Assembly (NCBI RefSeq): GCF_018283645.1 | Contig: NZ_JAGSXH010000023.1 | Location: 1-64,000, forward strand | Direction: 5' to 3' | Source: Actinocrinis puniceicyclus | Lineage (GTDB): Bacteria; Actinomycetota; Actinomycetes; Streptomycetales; Catenulisporaceae | DNA: 64,000 nucleotides | Part shown: positions 17,731 to 27,100 of the stretch, piece by piece | Layout: every line of letters starts with the position of its first letter | Numbering within the stretch: the stretch's first letter is position 1 | Notes under the pieces: model-generated | What the model was told of the DNA's origin: nothing | The model's database searches: none | What the model saw: the letters and a program-made list of their open reading frames with translations, nothing else | Position numbers and translations under genes: made by a program

Positions 17731-18063
17731 CGGGTACCGGCGACGCCGGGTGCGGCGACGCCTCGCCGTCGAAGTAGCCCGCGCCCGGGCCGGACCCAGT
17801 CTGGCGACACCACGATGCCGCTGTACTCGGGCAGTGGCATCCCCACGGGCACACTCAATGTGATCGAGAAGGACCTGGAACGGGCGTGCGCGAAGGGAGG
17901 GCCGACGTGCTCGGCCTATCCCGCCGGTGATGTCGCGGACGACGTCGACGCGCTCGAGCATCGCTTGGTTACCGCACAGGGGCCCGCCTCGATGTCGATG
18001 GACGAGAAGTAGTAGCCGCGCGGCCCGACATTCAGGCTCGACCTGGCGCAATCGCGGCTCGGC

Positions 18064-18666
18064 ATGACGCCGTTGTGGGTGCTCGCGCCGCGCCACGGCT
18101 GTCACGTCGTGGTGTGGATCAACGGCGAGCGGCTGCACGATCCGTACGAGCACCACGAGACTGCACACCCGTTCTGGCACGCTCAGGCGCGCGTGTCCGT
18201 CGCTATGGAGGGGCTCGATGAACGACTGTGGTTGTTCGGGGCTCACTTCTCGCCGTTCGTGCCGCGTATCCGGGTAGATGAGGCGTACGCCACCAGTGAT
18301 CTGGCGGACGGGCGGCTGGTGATCGGCGGCGGGGACTTCAACGATGACGCGCTGTTGGATCCGATGCCGGATCGAAGCTGGATGCCCGCGTACAAGCGGA
18401 TGCGGCACATGCGACCGGGCGGGGAGAGCGCGGCGAGTGTGCTGAACGCTGCGCAGTTCTTGGATGTGGCTGCGGCGCTGTTCCCGGACGTGCCTCGCGA
18501 GCCCACGGCCGGGTTCGAGCATGAAGCGCCGTTGCGCTGCGATCGGCAGTACGTGTGCCACCGGCTGCGCGAGACCCCTCGTGCCTACGCGCGCCTGCCC
18601 TATGACCCGGCGCTGTCGGACCACTGCGGCATTCACGCCCGGTACGACCTATCGGCAGTCCTCTAG
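18064..18666 (+). pseudogene. Endonuclease/exonuclease/phosphatase-family protein, N-terminus missing
   Basis: About 200 residues matching the C-terminal two thirds of endonuclease/exonuclease/phosphatase proteins: HGCHVVVWINGERL, LWLFGAHFSPF, the metal-site IGGGDFNDD, RCDRQYVC and the final LSDHCGIHARYDL. The frame is open back to a TAG at 18013-18015 and family-like residues continue upstream of the ATG, yet the catalytic N-terminal motifs (a WNL-type strand and the LQE glutamate) are not found in any nearby frame. It is best read as a gene that has lost its 5' part, within the remnant region, and probably inactive. Confidence 0.65.
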
Positions 18667-19101
18667 CACGTAACAGTGCCCGTAGACCTGGCGCGCGGCG
18701 TCAACGTCACCCGCCGGGCTGCTCATCACGGGCGTTCGCGGGAATCCATGGTGGCCGGGTGCCCGGGTGCCCGTCCGAGGGGCGCGCCAAGCCTCGGCAA
18801 GTTCACCAACGCGTGCATACTCCACTTCATTGACATTCGCGAACTCAATCGCGCCTACAGACTGATCGCGGCTTGGTTCGGGCACGCGGACGCATCGTTC
18901 ACGCACCGCGACCATGTGCGCGGGCGGAAGACCTTATAGATGCGCGTGACACTGAGACGCTCGCGTTCAGCCCGAAAGAAGATCCAAAAAGCAGTTGTGA
19001 CGTTTTGTGACTTCACTGGTGTCACAGGGTCTTGCTATATCATCAGCTTGAGAAGTTCTTAGACTTCCCACCTGCGGTAACACTGTGATCGAAGGGCGCA
19101 C

Positions 19102-19132
19102 CCGGAGGGATTCGAACCCCCTTAGATCCGTA
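19102..19132 (-). repeat. Partial tRNA-Arg(ACG) copy, probable old attachment site
   Basis: On the minus strand this segment repeats the 3' half of the tRNA-Arg gene at 19814-19885. A 19-base block covering the T-arm (rightward CGGAGGGATTCGAACCCCC) is identical, and the anticodon-loop block GATCCGTAG is identical, but five bases of the variable region are missing between them. The 5' half does not fold as a tRNA. Integrases often recombine at tRNA 3' ends and leave such direct repeats, so this looks like the far end of an integrated element, 0.7 kb from the intact gene. Confidence 0.6.
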
Positions 19133-19287
19133 GAGCTCGAAAATCCGTGCACTAACTTTGCAGTACGCGCGCCACCTGCTCAAGCGCGGCGCACGCGACG
19201 CCAGCTGAGACCGTGAGTCGGGCTGAACTGAGACCCAGACTGAGACCGAACGTCCGCTCGCGATGCCAGCTCACAGCCACCGCAGGC

Positions 19288-19641
19288 TCAGTCGATGTCG
19301 CCCCACAGCTCATCAGCGTCGTCCAGCTGCTCGTAGCCCTCCAGTGGATCGTCAGCCCCGGGTACGATTCCGATAATCTCTGCGCCCTTGTGGTTACCGA
19401 TGACCAAATTGAACCGGTGGCCTGCGGAGCATGACAGGTCGATCCGCACAAACCCGCCGCGCGTACCGACGGGACTCACGTACTCATCCCTGTCCGGCTC
19501 CATCACGATCGCGTCGTGATCTCCGCCATCCCCTCTGAAGCGATCGACAACGTCGCTTCCGCACCGCGGGCAATGCAGTTGCCACGCCAAGTCGGCCCGC
19601 CAGCCAGTCTGGGGTTGGAGTACGTCGGGGTGATCAAGCAT
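19288..19641 (-). CDS. Small protein with zinc-ribbon-like cysteines
   Basis: A 117-residue acidic protein of unknown function. It has CPRCGSDVV near residue 24 and a later CSAGHRFNLVIGNHKG, so a Cys-x2-Cys and Cys-x3-His set that could hold zinc. The second half resembles short hypothetical proteins common in actinobacterial mobile elements and phages, in which an aromatic/zinc patch precedes a VIGxHKG strand; that is recalled resemblance, not a search. It lies between the partial and intact tRNA-Arg copies, so it was probably brought in by the element. The tail is very acidic (DDADELWGDID). Confidence 0.55.
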   Translation of the reverse strand: MLDHPDVLQPQTGWRADLAWQLHCPRCGSDVVDRFRGDGGDHDAIVMEPDRDEYVSPVGTRGGFVRIDLSCSAGHRFNLVIGNHKGAEIIGIVPGADDPLEGYEQLDDADELWGDID

Positions 19642-19767
19642 CTATGTATTCTGCGACAGTCATGCGGTCACGCGGTAGCCGACACGCCGATCAGACGACC
19701 AACATCCACCTAAACCCGCTCATTCCGTGCGACTCTGAGGACACACCTAACCCCAACTGAGACCAGA

Positions 19768-19795
19768 AAGGCCCCGCTATTTTCGGCGGGGCCTT
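19768..19795. terminator. Hairpin terminator downstream of tRNA-Arg
   Basis: Bases 19768-19777 (AAGGCCCCGC) and 19786-19795 are exact reverse complements around an eight-base loop. Read on the minus strand it is followed by TTTCT and lies about 20 bases after the 3' end of tRNA-Arg, a normal place for an intrinsic terminator. On the plus strand it is followed by CTTTC, so it may act both ways. Confidence 0.75.
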
Positions 19796-19813
19796 CTTTC
19801 CTGGTCAGACTGC

Positions 19814-19885
19814 GCGCTCGGAGGGATTCGAACCCCCAACCTTTTGATCCGTAGTCAAATGCTCTATCCGTTGAGCTACGAGCGC
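19814..19885 (-). tRNA. tRNA-Arg(ACG)
   Basis: Seventy-two bases fold as a full tRNA on the minus strand: seven-base acceptor stem GCGCTCG/CGAGCGC, D arm GCTC...GAGC, anticodon stem TTTGA/TCAAA with loop CTACGGA (anticodon ACG, read as ICG after deamination), variable AGGTT and T arm GGGGG/CCCTC with loop TTCGAAT. CCA is not encoded. A hairpin terminator follows, and the 3' half is repeated at 19102-19132. Confidence 0.95.
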
Positions 19886-20230
19886 TGGGCGCCAACGACG
19901 GAACCTTCCCGCCACTTGCCGACCCGTCGAGTGTACATGGTCCGGGGGGTGGGTCAGCAAACCGTTAGTCCGGAGCAGGGAACCGGACGCTGCGGCGAAC
20001 CGGAGCTGCTGCCAGCCGACTGCGGCAGACGGGCTGGTGCCGGACATCGCCGGGTTGCGCTGCTGAGGCGGACCGGCGGCCGCAGGGCCGGGCGGGGCCA
20101 ACTCGTCGCAGCGCGCACGGCGACCGAGCGCGACGCGCCCGGGCCCGAACTCGGAAAAGCATTTGCGGGGCGCACGGTAGCGCGGCAGACTCTGCCGAAA
20201 GTGCAAGCCGACGAGCGCAGGAGGTGCCCG

Positions 20231-20293
20231 ATGGCCAACGTCGTTGTCATGGGCTCGGCCCAGCCACTCCTCACCGCTTCGCCTCGGTTCTGA
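20231..20293 (+). CDS. Possible 20-residue peptide behind a perfect ribosome site
   Basis: An ATG with AGGAGG six bases upstream (20219-20224) opens a frame of 20 codons starting MANVVVMGSAQ and stopping at 20291-20293. The ribosome site is as good as any in the window, but the peptide resembles no known leader. It may be a leader for the RIO-type kinase gene 87 bases on, or the surviving 5' end of a lost gene. It lies within the 495-base gap 19886-20380, where nothing else was recognised. Confidence 0.3.
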   Translation: MANVVVMGSAQPLLTASPRF

Positions 20294-20380
20294 ACCAAGC
20301 AGCACTTCCGGCACGCGCACGGCGCGGCCCACCCCCTTCCGGCGAAGCGGAATCCACTCGCTTCTTTGGGAGATATTCCG

Positions 20381-21508
20381 GTGCGCAAGCACTCATTTGA
20401 TGACGAAACCGACACCTCCGGTTACAGCGATGACGACGCCGCGCTGGCCGACGACTACAAGGGGCGCGGTGGTCGCCGGTCCCGGCCCCGCAGAGCACGG
20501 CGCTTGGATGACGAGAACGAGACTCCTTCGCAACTGCGGACACGGCGGGGACGGCTCACCGACCTGGAACGGGCGCGGCTGGCGACCGCACAGCGGGACT
20601 CCGAGGACGAACTCGCGCTGCCGGAGGGCGCCGACCGCTGGTCCACCTGGGGCCAAGGCGAAGTCGGCCCGCAACCGCACCCGTCGTGGCTGATCACCGC
20701 GCAAGCAGCCGTCGACACCCAACTCGGCGTCGTGAAGACCGGCAAGGAAGCCGAAGTACACCTGATCGAGCGGTGGCTGCCAGAAGGCGCGACGGCGACC
20801 GCTTACCCGAGCGAGGTCGGTGGCGCGGATGAGCAGCGACCGACTCCGCAGCCACAACCACAACCACAACCACAACCACGACGTCTGTTGCTCGCCGAGA
20901 AGCGGTACCGCAGCGCTGAACACCGCCTCTTCCACCGCGACGCCGGTTACCTCGAAGGCCGCCGGACGCGGGAATCCCGGATAGATCGGGCGATGGCGAA
21001 CCGGACGACATTCGGACGCAAGCTCATCGCGGAGCAGTGGGCAGCCGCCGAATTCACCGCCCTGTGCGAGCTGTGGCAGGCCGGGGCGCCGGTCCCATAT
21101 CCCGTCTCCCGGCTGGGGACCGACTTGGTACTGGAGTTCATCGGAGACACGGACGGCGGCGCCGCGCCGCGCCTCGCACAGGTGCGGCCGGACATTGAGC
21201 AGCTTGTCGACCTGTGGGAACAGCTCATCGACGCGCTGACCTGCGTGGCACACGCGGGCTTCACGCACGGCGACCTGTCGGCGTACAACCTGCTGGTCCA
21301 CGAGGGTTGCCTCGTGCTGATCGACCTGCCGCAGGTCGTGGACCTCGTCAAGAATCCGCGCGGCGGCGAACTGCTCGCACGCGACGTGCACAACATCGCC
21401 GACTGGTTCATGGCGCGCGGACTGCCGGACGCGGCGTATCGCACCGATCAGTTGCTGCTCTTGTTACGCGATGAGGCAGGGATAAGCAGTCCCGGAGGAG
21501 CAGGCTAG
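20381..21508 (+). CDS. RIO-type atypical serine kinase
   Basis: A 375-residue RIO-like kinase. A charged, probably disordered N-terminus (about 90 residues) is followed by the ATP-site strand GVVKTGKEAEVHLIE, a Pro-Gln repeat insert (residues about 155-167), the catalytic loop GFTHGDLSAYNLLVH and the metal-binding LIDLPQVVDL in place of DFG. This is the RIO1 arrangement. RIO1 proteins act in ribosome maturation in archaea and eukaryotes; the bacterial role is not settled. The GTG at 20381 follows GGGAGA; a TTG at 20366 is less likely. It converges on the AAA ATPase gene at 21600. Confidence 0.85.
   Translation: MRKHSFDDETDTSGYSDDDAALADDYKGRGGRRSRPRRARRLDDENETPSQLRTRRGRLTDLERARLATAQRDSEDELALPEGADRWSTWGQGEVGPQPHPSWLITAQAAVDTQLGVVKTGKEAEVHLIERWLPEGATATAYPSEVGGADEQRPTPQPQPQPQPQPRRLLLAEKRYRSAEHRLFHRDAGYLEGRRTRESRIDRAMANRTTFGRKLIAEQWAAAEFTALCELWQAGAPVPYPVSRLGTDLVLEFIGDTDGGAAPRLAQVRPDIEQLVDLWEQLIDALTCVAHAGFTHGDLSAYNLLVHEGCLVLIDLPQVVDLVKNPRGGELLARDVHNIADWFMARGLPDAAYRTDQLLLLLRDEAGISSPGGAG
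20847..20879. repeat. CACAAC hexanucleotide repeat inside the RIO kinase gene
   Basis: Four to five copies of a six-base CACAAC-like unit encode a run of alternating Pro and Gln. It lies in a loop between the first kinase strands, so length changes by slippage would keep the frame and alter only the insert. Confidence 0.8.
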
Positions 21509-21599
21509 CGGCCGCCCGCGCGCGGCTACCTTCGTCTAGGCGAATATAGAGCAAAGCGAAGACTCGGCTAGAGAGCCTTAGCGGCGAGCGTTAGGACGA

Positions 21600-22850
21600 T
21601 CAGACCGGCTGCGAGCGCAGGAAGTGGCCGAAGTGCGGGACGGTGAACGCCACCGAACCGCGCTCGGCCGCGTAGACCAGACCCTTCTTGATCAAACTGT
21701 CACGAGCCGGAGAGAGCGAAGAAGGGCGGCGGCCGAGAGACATGGCGACGTCGGCCGTCGGGACCGGACCGTCGCCGAGAGCGGCCATCGCGCGCATGTA
21801 CTCACGCTCCGCCGGGGTGGCCCGCTCGTAGCGGGAACCGAAGAACCCGACCGCCAGTTCAGCCTCCGCCTCGGGCGCGGCGACCTTGACGTCCTCCGCC
21901 GTGATCGGTGATGTCAGGGCCGCGTCCCAGGCGACCTTGCCGTACGCCTGGATGAAATAGGGGTAGCCGTCGGCCGCGTCGTAGAGCGAGTCGAGGGCGT
22001 CTACGGCGAAACTCACGCCCTCCCGCTGCGCCGGCGCGGTCAGCGCCTGATCGGCGGCCTGGCGTTCGAGCCGGTCGATCCGGTGATAGCGGAAAAGCCG
22101 CTCCGAGTATGACTTCGAACTCGACAGCAGCACCGGCAGTTGGGGCAGCCCCGCGCCGACGATGATGAGCGGCGCCCCCGTCTGCGAGAGCTCGTGGCAG
22201 GCGGCGCAGAGCGCTGACAGGTCCGGGGCGGGCACGTCCTGCATCTCGTCGACGAACAGCGCGATTCCGACGCCGAGGTCGGTGCCGATCGAGGCCGCGT
22301 CGGTGAACAGTTCGGTCAGGTCGATCTCGATGTCGCCGGAGTCGGCGCGGCCACGCGCCGCGGGCACGTCGATGCCAGGCTGCCAGCGGTGCGCAGGCTT
22401 GGCCGCGGCCTTCGACTGCCCGGTCCGGCCGACATCGCCGTCGCGCAGGGCGAAAGCCTTGATGACCGACAGCACGTAGTCGACCCGCTCCGGGTCGCGA
22501 TGCCGCGCGGCCAGTTCACGCACGGCCATGTGCAAGGCCGCCGCCACGGGGCGCCGCAGCGTCTGCTCCGGTCGCGCCTCGATCTTGCCGGTCCCCCACA
22601 ACCGCCCGATCGCCTGCGACCGCAGCGCGTTGAGCAGCACGGTCTTGCCGACCCCGCGCAGACCGGTGAGCACGAGCGAGCGCTCCGGACGACCCTTGGC
22701 GATGCGCTCGAGCACCACGTCGAACTGGTCCAGCTCGCGATCCCGCCCGGCCAGTTCGGGTGGACGCTGCCCGGCGCCCGGCGCATAGGGATTCCTGATC
22801 GGATCCACGAAAACGACTCTATGACGGCGTCTCAGCTCTACGCTAGACAC
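21600..22850 (-). CDS. AAA ATPase of the ORC/AAA_16 type
   Basis: A 416-residue P-loop ATPase. After DPIRNPYAPGAGQRPPELAGR comes Walker A TGLRGVGKTVLL, then Walker B IALFVDEMQDVP, sensor-like LIIVGAGLPQLP and a C-terminal winged-helix-like region (SLGRRPSSLSPARDSLIKKG) that may bind DNA. The arrangement recalls archaeal-type AAA proteins with a helix-turn-helix tail. GTG 22850 has GGAG seven bases upstream; a GTG at 22808 just before DPIRNPYAPG is an alternative. It is probably monocistronic and converges on the RIO-type kinase gene. Its process is unknown. Confidence 0.8.
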   Translation of the reverse strand: MSSVELRRRHRVVFVDPIRNPYAPGAGQRPPELAGRDRELDQFDVVLERIAKGRPERSLVLTGLRGVGKTVLLNALRSQAIGRLWGTGKIEARPEQTLRRPVAAALHMAVRELAARHRDPERVDYVLSVIKAFALRDGDVGRTGQSKAAAKPAHRWQPGIDVPAARGRADSGDIEIDLTELFTDAASIGTDLGVGIALFVDEMQDVPAPDLSALCAACHELSQTGAPLIIVGAGLPQLPVLLSSSKSYSERLFRYHRIDRLERQAADQALTAPAQREGVSFAVDALDSLYDAADGYPYFIQAYGKVAWDAALTSPITAEDVKVAAPEAEAELAVGFFGSRYERATPAEREYMRAMAALGDGPVPTADVAMSLGRRPSSLSPARDSLIKKGLVYAAERGSVAFTVPHFGHFLRSQPV

Positions 22851-23063
22851 TCATATACTCCGCAATGAGCGCTCGTCGCGCTTGACCGGTCGACAGCGAG
22901 GCGAAGGGTTGGCCGGTGGGAGGCGTCCACGCCGAGCAGCGGGACGCCTGTGGGCACCGGGCCGGGCCGGTTGAGCGACGATGTGGGCGCTTCGGGCATC
23001 ATCACGCGTTCCAGTACGTTGTCATGACTATCGCGCACACCCCGCAGCAGGACGGACCGCTCT

Positions 23064-23609
23064 ATGGCCATCCACTTGGAGAAGATCACCGCTACTGTTG
23101 ACGCCTACCTGTCGGCGTACCCCGAGGAACGCGAGGCGCTGGCCCCGTTGATCCAGGCGCTGGGCAAAGGCTTCGACTTCACCTCGCGCCGCCGTTATCC
23201 GGCACACATCACCGCCGGCGTCATCCTGCTCGACGACCAGGAACGGGTCCTGCAGATCCATCACCGCGGCCTGGGCCGCTGGTTGAACCCGGGCGGGCAC
23301 TGCGAGCCGCACGACAAGTCGCTGACCGGGACCGCGCTGCGCGAACTGGCCGAGGAGTGCGGGATCAGGCCCGAGGACATCGAGCAGGTCGGCGGGGAGG
23401 ACGCGCTGCCGATCCAGATCGACGTGCACCCGATCCCGGCCAGCGACGTACGCGCCGAGCCGGCACACCGGCACTTCGACTTCCGCTTCGCGTTCCGCAC
23501 CGGGGCGAACGTCGTGGCGCTGGGCGAGGATCGCCAGGCGGTGGCGCACCGATGGCACCCGCTGCGGGCTCTGGGAGACGCGGTCCTGGCCGCGCGGCTG
23601 ACCGCGTAA
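23064..23609 (+). CDS. Nudix hydrolase
   Basis: A 181-residue Nudix protein. The Nudix box is recognisable as GGHCEPHD...ALRELAEECGI, though spacing is one residue longer than the textbook pattern and Asp stands near the first Glu; the RELxEExG core is intact, so catalysis is likely. A DFRFAFRT strand follows. Nudix enzymes split nucleoside diphosphates linked to another group; the substrate is not evident. Its downstream hairpin terminator (23677-23700) is shared with tRNA-Ser on the opposite strand. Confidence 0.88.
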   Translation: MAIHLEKITATVDAYLSAYPEEREALAPLIQALGKGFDFTSRRRYPAHITAGVILLDDQERVLQIHHRGLGRWLNPGGHCEPHDKSLTGTALRELAEECGIRPEDIEQVGGEDALPIQIDVHPIPASDVRAEPAHRHFDFRFAFRTGANVVALGEDRQAVAHRWHPLRALGDAVLAARLTA

Positions 23610-23676
23610 CGACCCGCCCGGCCGGCGCGCGGCCCACGCGCGCCGCGGATGAGAACAGCAAGGCGAAGACTGAAGC

Positions 23677-23700
23677 GGCCCCCGTCCTGAGACGGGGGCC
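23677..23700. terminator. Bidirectional hairpin terminator
   Basis: Bases 23677-23686 (GGCCCCCGTC) and 23691-23700 form a perfect ten-base stem with a CTGA loop. It lies after the Nudix gene on the plus strand and just after the 3' end of tRNA-Ser on the minus strand, so it can serve both. It lacks a strong T-run on either side. Confidence 0.7.
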
Positions 23701-23706
23701 GTGCAG

Positions 23707-23796
23707 CGGAGGCTGAGGGATTTGAACCCTCGATGGGTTTTAGACCCAAACCGCATTAGCAGTGCGGCGCCATAGACCGGACTAGGCGAAGCCTCC
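23707..23796 (-). tRNA. tRNA-Ser(GCU)
   Basis: Ninety bases on the minus strand fold as a class II tRNA: acceptor GGAGGCT/AGCCTCC with discriminator G, anticodon stem closing loop CTGCTAA (anticodon GCU), a long variable arm typical of serine tRNA (GGGTCTAAAACCC) and T arm GAGGG/CCCTC with loop TTCAAAT. CCA is not encoded. The terminator hairpin at 23677-23700 follows at once. Confidence 0.95.
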
Positions 23797-24172
23797 TGGA
23801 ACAGTTCGCCCCCATGCGGGAACGCGGACAGCACTTTCCGGGACACCGTGGGTGACCGGCTTGGTACGATCCCGGACAGCATACCCGGATCGGCGACGGT
23901 GCGACAAAACAAATCCGGGTTCTTGCAGCGCGGCGTTCGCGCGGCGGGCGCCGGGCGGCAACCCCCCGGCGTTCCGGGACGTCTACCGGGAAAGTGGTCC
24001 CTCCCGCCACAGCGCAGCGTGTGGAATAGTCGGACGCACAATCCGCTTCGGGCCGCGCCGACCGTGGCGGTCCCGAGGTGTGGTCGGGGCGCCAAATGTG
24101 GGCGCCGACCAGGCGTGTCGACCGATCCGTCGCGACGGGTCGGCCTGGAAAGCGAGTGGAGGGCAGTACCCG
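23797..24172. other. Intergenic region between tRNA-Ser and the PAS/kinase-like gene
   Basis: These 376 bases must contain the tRNA-Ser promoter (minus) and the promoter of the PAS gene (plus). An open frame runs through from 23852, but its N-terminal part has no domain character. The only clear signal is GGAGGG at 24157-24162, which sets the TTG start at 24173. Confidence 0.4.
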
Positions 24173-27100
24173 TTGAGCCGTACGTCCGGCCGTTCTGCCT
24201 CTCGACTCGCGGCGATACTCGACGCGTTACCGGACGCGCTCCTGCTCGCCGACACCTCGGGAACGGTGGTCAACGCCAACGCCGTCGCCCTTGAACTGTT
24301 CGAAGGCGAGAGCGCCGAGCGGCTGCTCGGCAAACCCGTCGTGCTGCTGTTGCCGGGTCTCGGCCGGGCGATGGCGCACATGGGACCGGGACCGGCCGCG
24401 CTGCCCGCGGGCTCCGCGCCGGCCGGCGCGGTCCCATCGGGTGCGGGGCGGTCGCGCGGCCCGGCCGAGCGGCTGGCCGCGCGGCGCACGGACGGCACCG
24501 TCTTCCCCGCCGAGGTGAACACCGCGAGGCTGCCCGACGACGGCGACGAGCTGACGTTGTACGTGGTCCGGGACCTGACCGGCGTGCTCGACGTCGAGGC
24601 GGAACTGCGCCGGCAGCAGCGGCAGATCGAGCTGATCCTGCGGGCCGCGTCCGAGGGCATCATCGGCATCGACAACGAGTCCCGCATCGTCCTGGTGAAC
24701 CCGGCGGGCGCGCGGATCCTGCGGCACCGGGCCAGCGACTTGGGCGGGCAGGACGTGCACGAGTTGATCGCGCACTCGGCCGCGGACGGTACGCCGATGG
24801 CCGCGGACCAGGTTCTGATCGTCGACAGCCTGCGCACCGGCGCCAAACACCGCTCCCAGGACGAGGTGCTGTGGCGCAGCGACGGCAGCGCGGTGACTGT
24901 GGACGTGACCACCGCGCCGGTATACGAGGGCGATGTGATCATCGGCGCGGTGATGACCTTCGCCGACAACGGCGAGGCCCGGGCGGCGACCCGGCGGGCG
25001 CGCGAACTGGCCGAGGTGCTGGAGGACGAACTGCACGGGCCGCTGGCCGCCGTGCTCACCGAACTGCGCAACGTGGCGGAGTACGGGATAGGCGAGCTGG
25101 GCCCGAACGTGCGCCAGGCCCTGAGCTCGGCGACCTCGGACCTGGCCGAACTTGCCCGACTGGTGGACGACATCGTGGACTACCAGCACATGGTGGTCGG
25201 CGACACGCCCTGCGATCCGCGCAAGATCGCGCTGTCCACGGTGGTGGACGCGGCGGTACAGGCGACGGACTCCGACGCTGCGGCCCTGGGTGTGGATCTG
25301 GTCGCACATACCGCGGACGTCGAGGTCATGGTCGATCCGCAACTCTTCGCGACGATGCTGGCCCATCTGCTGGCCGACATGATCAACGCCTCACCGGTCG
25401 GCGGCAAGGTCGTGGTCACCGCCGCGCGGCGCGGCCCGGTGGCGCGCATCGAGATACGAGGACCGCACACCGGCGGCGGCCCGCTGCACCTGCCGATCGC
25501 CCGGGCGATCGTCGCGCAGCACGGCGGCACGGTGACGACGCACCGCATCGCGGGCAAGGGCAACACGCACGTGGTCGAGATCCCGCTGGAGGGTCCGGCG
25601 GGTGGCGGCGGCAAGAGCGCGCAGCGCGCGCTGGCGAAGGGCAGCGGCGCGACGGGCCCCGCCGCGGGCTCGTCGGTGGCCGCGGCCAATTCGCGGGCCG
25701 TGACGGTGGCGCGGATCGCTCCGGTATCGCGGGTGCGCGTTCCGAGCGCGGACCACCCGCAGCCCGGCGGTGCTGCGGCGAAAGTGGCCGTGACGTCGCC
25801 GGATGCGGATCCGGGCGCGGCGGCCGCCGGTCAGGTAAAGCAGATCGAGAAGACCAACGGCCACCACACCAGCCACGGAGCGGATGCGCGGCGGCCGGTC
25901 GCCGCCGCCGCGCCCGGGCAGAACGGCCAGGCGCGCATTCCGGTCCAGTCGCGTTCCTCCGGTTCGTTCCCGCTGGACCTCAAACCGAGCAAACCTCTGC
26001 CGACCAGCGACGTGTGGTCGCGCCCGCCGCGCAATCCGGCGGACCCGCCGACGCAGGAGTTTCGGGCGATCGGATCCGCCACCGCCGCGGCCCACTCGGA
26101 CCAGGTCGCCGCCGCGAACGGCGGCACACAGGTGACCGAACCGCAGGAGCAGCGCCCGTGGCAGCCTCAAGCCGAGGCCGCGCCGGAGGAACAGCCCGTG
26201 CAACAGCCGGGGTCGCAGAACGACGACCAGACGATGCACGGTCAGACAACGCCCGGTCAGCAGGGCCAGGCGACCCAAGGCCAGGCGACGCACGACCAGG
26301 CGGCGGCGCACCCCGTCGAGGAGACCGGGCAGCCGCGCGGCCGCAGGCGAGCGGCTCATTCCCCGGACTCGCCGGCATCCGCCGCGCCGGTACCGCCTCA
26401 AGCCGACGCGCGTGCGGCGCGGTTCGACGTCACGGACGACGCGCCGACACAGCGGATGCCGCCGGTGGTGATCGGCGACGCCCGGCCGGCTGAGCGGACC
26501 GGCGGACCGGCGGCGCTGCGTCCGGTCACCGCGCAGGTCGTCTCGCCCCAGCCGGTCCGCGGCCGGCCCGCGGCGATCGAGCCCGGATCCACCGAAGCCG
26601 TGGCGGCGCGGCCAGGGACCTCGATTTCGAGAGCCGTCGATCAGAGGACTGCCGATTCCGGTGCCGTCCCGGGGGCGACGGCGTCCGGGACGAGCGCGGT
26701 CAACCAGGAGCCGACGGACTACCCGACGTTGTTGCTCTGGCCCGAACCGGACGAATCCACCCTCGAACTGCTCGACGAGCGCGGATACGAGGCCGTGCCG
26801 CTGGACAACTTCGACGCGCTCGCGCGCACGCTCGACGAACTCGCGTCGCAGCAGGCGAAGCGGCCCAGCGCGGTGCTGGTGGACCCGATCGCGGCCCCGA
26901 TCACCCGGCGCGGCCTGAGAATACTGCGCGGCGCGGCGGTCAACGCGAGCCTGCCGATCATGGTGACCGCGGGCATCGGCGGCGGCCCGGCCGAGTCGCC
27001 GCAGGGTCCTGATCCCGCGCTGCTGCTCCAGGCGCTCACCCCGCCGGCGGTCTCGCTGCCCCGGGTGCTGCTGATCGAGGCGCGTGACGGCCTGGCCGAG

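Larger units (their letters stand above)
17731..19813. other. Decayed mobile-element remnant between argJ and tRNA-Arg
   Basis: Gene density falls here. The stretch holds a 5'-truncated endonuclease-like gene, a partial tRNA-Arg copy, a small zinc-ribbon gene and a noticeably more AT-rich patch around 18960-19090. A 65-codon frame at 17815-18012 resembles nothing known and is not called. The mix of fragments beside an intact tRNA gene is typical of a mostly deleted integrative element. No integrase was found. Confidence 0.5.

Noticed and set aside
17815-18012. 65-codon frame before the truncated nuclease gene
   Set aside because: No motif links it to the missing N-terminus of the nuclease and no family was recognised.
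18649-18939. Two overlapping short frames on opposite strands in the remnant region
   Set aside because: Neither has a ribosome site or a recognisable family; kept as non-coding.
19096-19170. A second complete tRNA gene
   Set aside because: Only the 3' half matches tRNA-Arg; the anticodon stem and D arm do not pair, so it is a fragment.
24871-26493. 540-codon frame in another register inside the PAS gene
   Set aside because: Arg/Gly-rich shadow of the real frame, with no motifs.
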